DNA of 11,838 bases. Source: Candidatus Omnitrophota bacterium. GTDB taxonomy: Bacteria; Omnitrophota; Gorgyraeia; Gygaellales; Profunditerraquicolaceae. The DNA lies in contig JAGUYA010000142.1 of NCBI GenBank assembly GCA_020061545.1, positions 1 through 11,838 on the forward strand, in the 5' to 3' direction. A program made the translations under genes and the position numbers. The notes below the pieces were generated by a model, which did not search any database, was not told where the DNA came from, and worked only from the letters and a program-made list of their open reading frames with translations. Shown here piece after piece: positions 9,001 to 11,838 of this stretch (positions are counted from its first letter, which is position 1; each line of letters starts with the position of its first letter).

Positions 9001-11838
9001 CCCTTGATTTAATAAGTGTGGCTGAGACCCTAACATCTCTTCTAAGGATATACCTTGCTCCTGGGCCTTCTTCCTTAATTTATTTAACAGATAATTTATC
9101 TTTGCCTTTAGTACTGCCCTATCTTGAGTAAGGTCATTAATCTTAGCTAAATCCTTTAACACCTCTTCAGGCGAATCATCTACCTTTTTCTTTAATTCCT
9201 CTAATCTTTTTATCTTCTTTTGGATAAGTTCCTTGTTCTTTTCCAAGACAGCAATATAAGCCTGACAATTCTCCTTTAGTTCTGGATATTCTTTGAGTTC
9301 TTCTTGGGCATCTTCTTTTAACTGCCCATAAAACTTCTCTTGCTCTAAAGATATATTCTGGCCAACCTCTAAAATCTTTTTCTCTCTATCAGCTAAATCA
9401 AGAGCCCTCTCTAATAAAGGCACTGACTGCTTATTTATATAATTTGAATCTACCTGCTCAGGTGCAGCTTTATAATAAGCAATAAGACTAGCGATTAGCT
9501 TTCCTTGCTGCTCTAAGAAAGTTATATAAGCAAGTGCTCCTTCTCTACCGTCTCTTAAGTACTGTAATTCTGACTTATAAACCTCCATACGTTCTCTTAA
9601 ACTCTTAATATTCCTGGTTAAAATCTCAATCTCTAAATCTAAACTTTGCTTAGAAACTGTATATTCATCAACTTTAAGCTGCCAATATTCTTTTTCTTCT
9701 TTAGTTTCTGCTACAGCTAAATTCTCTTGGGCTGCCTTGATTAACTCATCTCCTCCTGCTTGCAGTTCTTGTTTTTTCGCTAATTGCTTCTCTAATTCAG
9801 CAATCTGGCTAGGAATATAATAAGGTATCTTATAACCTAATAGCTTTACTAACTCTCCATAATCCGGGTCAGTAGAAGGAATTAATTCTCCGGTATCTTT
9901 TTCTAGAGACTTAACTAAATAGCTTATTCTTTCATTGGTCTCTTCTTGTTTAAGCTGGTTAAACCTGGCGCGGTTATTTAAGATTTTTAACTGCTCGCCT
10001 TGGTTAATCAGTTTATCTAAATAAGTAACTGCCTCATTATAGTAGGTCTTATCCTGAGTGAGGAGATTCCTTCTTTCAGAAATTAAGGTTAAATTCTCTG
10101 CTTTCGTCGGCCGCACAATTTCATGAGCCGCTACCCAAGCGGTTTCATATTCTGTCTGTGCCTTGTGGCGTATATGCCAGGCGAGCATCTTTTCTCCGTA
10201 AGCAATTGCCTCAGCAAGAAACTGATTCTCCTTTTCAATCAACTCAATCATTTCCTTCTTTCTTTCTGCTGTATTAGTATCTCCCCTATCTTGGGCATCT
10301 TTAAGCTCTCTATTTAGAATTTCCAGGGCCTTTGAATTGGCCTCATTTAGTAACCATTTTTGATAAGGAATACTTTCATTGAGACGCTTAATCCACTTCT
10401 TTCTGTATTCTAATGCCTGGTTTCTTAGTTTTCCTTCATAATCAAATAATTCCTTTGTACTGTCCCAGAATTTTTTAAGATAATTGATCTCTGCCTTAAT
10501 AAAGGCATATTTTCTCTTTGCTGCCTTTTCTTGCTCAGCTGGTGTCTGTGGCCCCTGCCAAAAATCTCTATCTGCTTCTATATTTTTAATCCTTTCTTCT
10601 TTAGTAAAAGGTATCTCTACATTATTTATCCAGTTAATCATAGCTCGATAATAATCTCTTTCTAAATTTGAGAGATTAGGACTTAAGTCAAGAATACGCT
10701 GAATCTCCTGGACATCCCTTTGCTTAGCTATAATGTATCCTTGCCAATAGTCTAAAGCATCTTGGATTTTATCTCGGGATGTAAGAAGATTATAGACTAA
10801 ATGCCATTCTCCATTCATCATATCTATTATAGTTTTACCATCTTCACTGATTGGTATTTCGCCATTAAGCAACCTTACCTTATCATTATGCATTTGCTCT
10901 GCGTAGCGAATATCACTACCGGTAGTAAGAAGCCATGCTCCCCCTGCCTCTTCTTCAGTCAAACCATCTAGGAATGTCTCTAAATCATTTAAATAGATTA
11001 TTCCATCATTAGTAAGGGTCTGCATATTTTGCGCTGCCCTTAAATCATAGCGGCAATTAACTCCCATCCAATAGGCAAAATCAATCAAGTCCTTCATATC
11101 AAGATTTCCGCTTTCCATCATAGCTTCCCAATCCTTTAAATCCTTCCCCAATTCATTAACCACCCAATCGAGATTAGCAATCATTCCTTGCGCAATTGCT
11201 CTCTGGATTTCTTTTTCATCAATTAAATTATCTAACTTAGGTAGATTTCTCTGAGTTATCTCTTCTTTTGTCTTTAAAGCCTCTAAGCTGTGCTTTTTAA
11301 TCTCCTCCTCTAATCTCTCTATGTCTTTTTCTAATATTGCCATATTGGTCTTAATCCAGATAAGCCCTCCTAAACGATATAAATCCTGCTGTAACTGCCT
11401 TAGTTCTAATCCCTTATTCTGCTTAAGCTTAAGCTGTCCGTACTCCTGCTGCTTAGATTTAAACTCCTCAATCAATTTGTTTATCTCCTCTGTCTCTTTA
11501 CTGTTTATCTTTTGTTCTCCTTTGTTTGTTGTTTGTTGTTCATCTTTGAGCCTTGGTTGTTCCTGAATTATTTTCTCCTCTCTAGGAATCCTATCTGGCC
11601 TCTGTTCTTTGTTCTCTTCTTCAAATAAACCCTCTAATTCCCTTACAATGTCATCAACCTTTTTTAGGTTATCTTGCTCCGCTAAAGGATTGGTTAATAC
11701 CCACAACAACTTTCTTAAATTCTCTTTTGATTTACCCTCGCCTATCAGACTCTTTAACTCAGCAATTATCTCTAACTTCTTCTCAATTGTTGCTTTATCT
11801 AATTCTGGTTTAGATTTAGATAACTTCTCTTTCAAAGC
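1..11838 (-). CDS. Internal part of a giant multidomain envelope-type protein (both ends outside window)
   Basis: A single minus-strand frame runs from base 11838 to base 1 for 3,946 codons without a stop; random sequence would hold well over a hundred stops. No initiation region or stop codon lies in the window, so the protein is larger than this. The translation is coherent throughout, rich in Lys, Glu, Leu, Ile and Gln, with regular Trp and Tyr and only about 16 Cys by my reading, which fits an extracytoplasmic protein. I saw no convincing transmembrane helix and no signal peptide; a signal would lie upstream of base 11838. Parts in order are helical/coiled-coil, beta-rich, three TolC-like units, helical, then beta-rich Rhs/YD-like. 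All three stop codons are absent in frame, so no recoding is needed. Size and composition recall the giant proteins of Omnitrophota. The overall function is not known; a surface, envelope-spanning or predation role is inference only. Confidence 0.96.
1021..1146 (-). other. Coiled coil (residues 3565-3606)
   Basis: A 42-residue helix with clear heptads (LKETQDKLQAIKKRIKQLEE) lies between strand-rich sequence ending KIYWIDKNDLDKNDLLEYEF and strand-rich sequence beginning KLIITAYTEFDPTEK. Together with the coil at 1489-1656 it could form one antiparallel pair across the intervening 114 residues. Confidence 0.65.
1489..1656 (-). other. Coiled coil (residues 3395-3450)
   Basis: A 56-residue charged helix with heptad-like spacing, including VRLRERTTAIKEELSSLEQE, interrupts the beta-rich C-terminal region. 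Strands resume on both sides: a GDGRTTYLNHNLRKTET stretch before and GLPVSVSKKALC after. It probably forms a helical arm or hairpin projecting from the beta scaffold. Confidence 0.65.
2554..3804 (-). other. Second helical region (residues 2679-3095)
   Basis: About 417 residues of mostly helical sequence with shorter helices than the first region and more Pro and Gly breaks, for example LTPQLKQKFIDTLNQLEKAR, ITPQMEAEILSLLDQKQEIL and PFELILKALQRQGIETKDL. Near its start is a short motif LYEQCLGRAPPQEL (residues 2691-2704) recalling the 'lY...LGR.P...EL' helix-turn of some repeat modules of secreted proteins; this is weak evidence. No enzyme motif was seen. The last 70 residues may be a TolC-like remnant, listed separately. 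Confidence 0.5.
2611..2826 (-). other. Possible remnant of a fourth TolC-like half (residues 3005-3076)
   Basis: The order here is a helix beginning IAKKNKPLIALAKQRFELL, the break KDQPGARQLDKVGG, strand-like VAEGGVAIED, then AVEIEVGIKAL leading into a helix. This matches the start of a TolC half, where an 'nP.l..a' helix, a proline break and two strands come in that order. The long hairpin that should follow is missing; the chain instead runs into the beta-rich C-terminal region. It could be a decayed or truncated unit, or a chance resemblance. Confidence 0.25.
3805..3966 (-). other. Proline/charged linker after the TolC-like array (residues 2625-2678)
   Basis: A 54-residue stretch of low hydrophobicity with many Pro, Asp, Lys and Ser, for example SQRRFPVPSLVPIYNPSLP. 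It separates TolC-like unit 3 from the next helical region and is probably extended and flexible. It carries the 24-bp tandem duplication described separately. Confidence 0.6.
3901..3948 (-). repeat. 24-bp imperfect tandem duplication (8 codons, two copies)
   Basis: Bases 3901-3924 and 3925-3948 are adjacent copies matching at 19 of 24 positions by hand alignment. In frame they encode ENLPRDKE (residues 2631-2638) and EDSPQDKE (2639-2646). The unit is a whole number of codons, so the frame is kept. It lies in a linker, where such expansions are tolerated. Confidence 0.75.
3967..5124 (-). other. TolC-like (outer-membrane efflux protein) unit 3 (residues 2239-2624)
   Basis: About 386 residues. 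The first half is the more degenerate: a strand-like stretch CSQELKLNLGID (2295-2306) and KISKLGL, then a helical hairpin and a further strand-like segment HLKIEIGLP..KELKLEGF. The second half is stronger: a 'YLHPEVGAGLVDLL' helix start (HPE at 2455), matching the family's 'nPel' signature, then the strand GVDIPWFW (2507-2514), then the helix DEKIAKIEVEKKKA, closely like the 'ipw...k...i.eA' stretch of metal-efflux TolC relatives. A long helical hairpin follows, ending KILENQLNTYLG. It is followed by a proline-rich linker, as expected for a domain boundary. The start is approximate. Confidence 0.58.
5308..6435 (-). other. TolC-like (outer-membrane efflux protein) unit 2 (residues 1802-2177)
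   Basis: This is the clearest of the three units, about 376 residues long. It opens with NFEQIYQNGLNNSPELRILE (1802-1821), matching the family's N-terminal helix with its 'A..nsPeL..a' signature. Then come strands LGLSLSLGLD (about 1841-1850) and FPQLLTIKLHW (1863-1873) and a helical hairpin ending in NLNILQG. The second half has KSDVDIALGTNVVRLG (2038-2053), equivalent to the family's 'a..PdV.lg..y' strand, then a helix, the turn NMGLGELLDLV near 2135-2145, and a terminal helix ending LRLVFYYG, like the usual final '..L...G'. It follows unit 1 after a roughly 45-residue linker rich in Gln, Lys and Asn. It is divergent, and whether it forms a barrel is not shown by sequence alone. Confidence 0.68.
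6571..7791 (-). other. TolC-like (outer-membrane efflux protein) unit 1 (residues 1350-1756)
   Basis: About 407 residues with the order typical of a TolC-family protomer: helix, two beta strands, long helical hairpin, then a second copy of the same. First half: strands VITVGASTRVNLG (about 1416-1428) and AEVSLNIGAGGS (about 1437-1450), then long helices with a mid-hairpin turn AGIKPESWLKVLDAE near 1520, which resembles the family's glycine turn followed by a Leu-Asp-Ala-Glu type motif. Second half: strands at 1616-1643 (PYLNYGVGFDL, then LPQLALVWTFYD) followed by the helix ERSEEITKAENDQVISQQEA, much like the family's post-strand helix. TolC proteins form trimeric outer-membrane and periplasmic channels for efflux or type I secretion. 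The match is by layout and motif only, and the sequence is clearly divergent. Confidence 0.6.
7819..8805 (-). other. Beta-strand-rich, outer-membrane-barrel-like segment (residues 1012-1340)
   Basis: The helical pattern stops at DGFYIVSYWDLQGG and is replaced by about 330 residues of short strands with alternating hydrophobic and polar residues, aromatic ends and Gly/Asn/Asp turns. Examples are VSLYLGYFEQEQLGG, GSYRLLGPIVLELEARGVW, FSVTVFAEHQEG, WGGAGAEYKAGSKGTEE and GGFKIEAGAELEEG, closing with ASLTYST. This resembles transmembrane barrel strands of bacterial outer-membrane proteins, but several strands are charged, so a beta-helix or beta-sandwich is also possible. It lies directly before the TolC-like array, which supports an envelope location. 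No specific family was recognised. Confidence 0.45.
8806..11499 (-). other. Long alpha-helical / coiled-coil region (residues 114-1011)
   Basis: About 900 residues dominated by amphipathic helix patterns with hydrophobic residues every three to four positions between Glu, Lys and Gln, for example LEKDIERLEEEIKK near residue 165 and LIQKKIKRLEELKKKVDD near residue 880. Short proline-containing breaks separate helices, for example around the motif GYKIPYYIPSQ near residue 665. No catalytic motif was recognised. The segment may form a stalk or helical bundle. Because the downstream TolC-like units are also long helical hairpins, part of this region could be further degenerate TolC-like hairpins, but I could not find the paired beta strands that would show it. 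Confidence 0.6.
10735..11169 (-). other. Possible globular insert within the helical region (residues 224-368)
   Basis: This stretch is less coiled-coil-like than its surroundings. It has Gly, Thr, Trp and Asp-rich turns such as GGAWLLTTGSDIRYAEQ and SEDGKTIIDMMNGEWHLVYN, and aromatic clusters such as FAYWMGVNCRYD. These features suggest a small folded domain between helical arms. I do not recognise the family, and its boundaries are approximate. Confidence 0.4.
11500..11622 (-). other. Charged, low-complexity interdomain linker (residues 73-113)
   Basis: About 41 residues made almost entirely of Glu, Lys, Gln, Asn, Arg, Asp and Pro, with few hydrophobic residues, joining the short helical stretch at the window edge (residues 1-72) to the long helical region. 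It includes the run DEQQTTNKGEQKINS. The DNA under the Gln/Thr/Asn part is a simple-sequence patch of TTTG/TTG units near 11521-11541, a likely site of slippage. It is most likely a flexible spacer. Confidence 0.6.

Noticed and set aside
10123..10317. Plus-strand ORF of 64 codons with a hydrophobic stretch resembling a membrane segment
   Set aside because: Antisense to the continuous minus-strand frame; the hydrophobicity follows from reading Glu/Lys codons in reverse.
11518..11545. TTTG/TTG simple-sequence patch as a possible phase-variation tract
   Set aside because: The units are short and irregular and stay in frame in a tolerant linker; there are too few perfect copies to argue for regulated slippage.
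11321..11566. Plus-strand Cys/Ser-rich ORF of 81 codons
   Set aside because: Antisense to the charged linker and coiled coil; the Cys/Ser/Leu runs come from the complement of Gln/Lys/Glu-rich codons and simple sequence.
1..11838. Recoded genetic code or split genes hidden in a long open frame
   Set aside because: TAA, TAG and TGA are all absent in frame, so no reassignment is needed. Domain-like segments flow into one another without a Shine-Dalgarno plus start pattern or an intergenic gap.

Overview
The whole 11,838-base window lies inside one protein-coding gene on the minus strand. Reading the reverse complement from base 11838 down to base 1 gives 3,946 consecutive sense codons (11,838 / 3 exactly) with no stop, and neither the true start nor the true stop is in the window. 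Residue numbers below are window-relative: residue r begins at base 11838 - 3(r-1).

Organism (inference): the DNA is AT-rich by eye, Leu is mostly TTA and Arg often AGA, and the standard genetic code fits. TolC-like modules imply an outer membrane, so a Gram-negative-type cell. An AT-rich bacterium carrying a single gene of more than 11.8 kb rich in coiled coil and outer-membrane-like modules fits Omnitrophota best. That phylum is known for giant proteins, such as the roughly 39,700-residue protein of 'Candidatus Velamenicoccus archaeovorus'. No marker gene in the window proves the assignment.

Layout from N- to C-terminal, i.e. from high to low coordinates: (1) a short helical stretch and a charged, disordered-looking linker (11500-11838); (2) about 900 residues of mostly alpha-helical, coiled-coil-like sequence with one more globular insert (8806-11499); (3) about 330 residues of beta-strand-rich sequence resembling an outer-membrane barrel or beta-sandwich (7819-8805); (4) three consecutive stretches of about 376-407 residues, each with the layout of a TolC / outer-membrane efflux protein (3967-7791); (5) a Pro/Asp/Lys linker containing a 24-bp tandem duplication (3805-3966); (6) about 420 residues of helical sequence, perhaps ending in a remnant of a fourth TolC-like half (2554-3804); (7) about 850 residues of beta-rich, Rhs/YD-like sequence interrupted by two coiled coils (1-2553).

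The most notable point is the TolC array. TolC-family channels are normally homotrimers of separate chains of roughly 430-470 residues. Three degenerate TolC-like units in one chain raise the possibility of a single-chain pseudo-trimer, a channel or periplasm-spanning tube built into a giant envelope protein. Because the gene is open at both ends, the full number of units is unknown. No promoter, terminator, RNA gene, mobile element or CRISPR array was seen, which is expected because there is no intergenic DNA.
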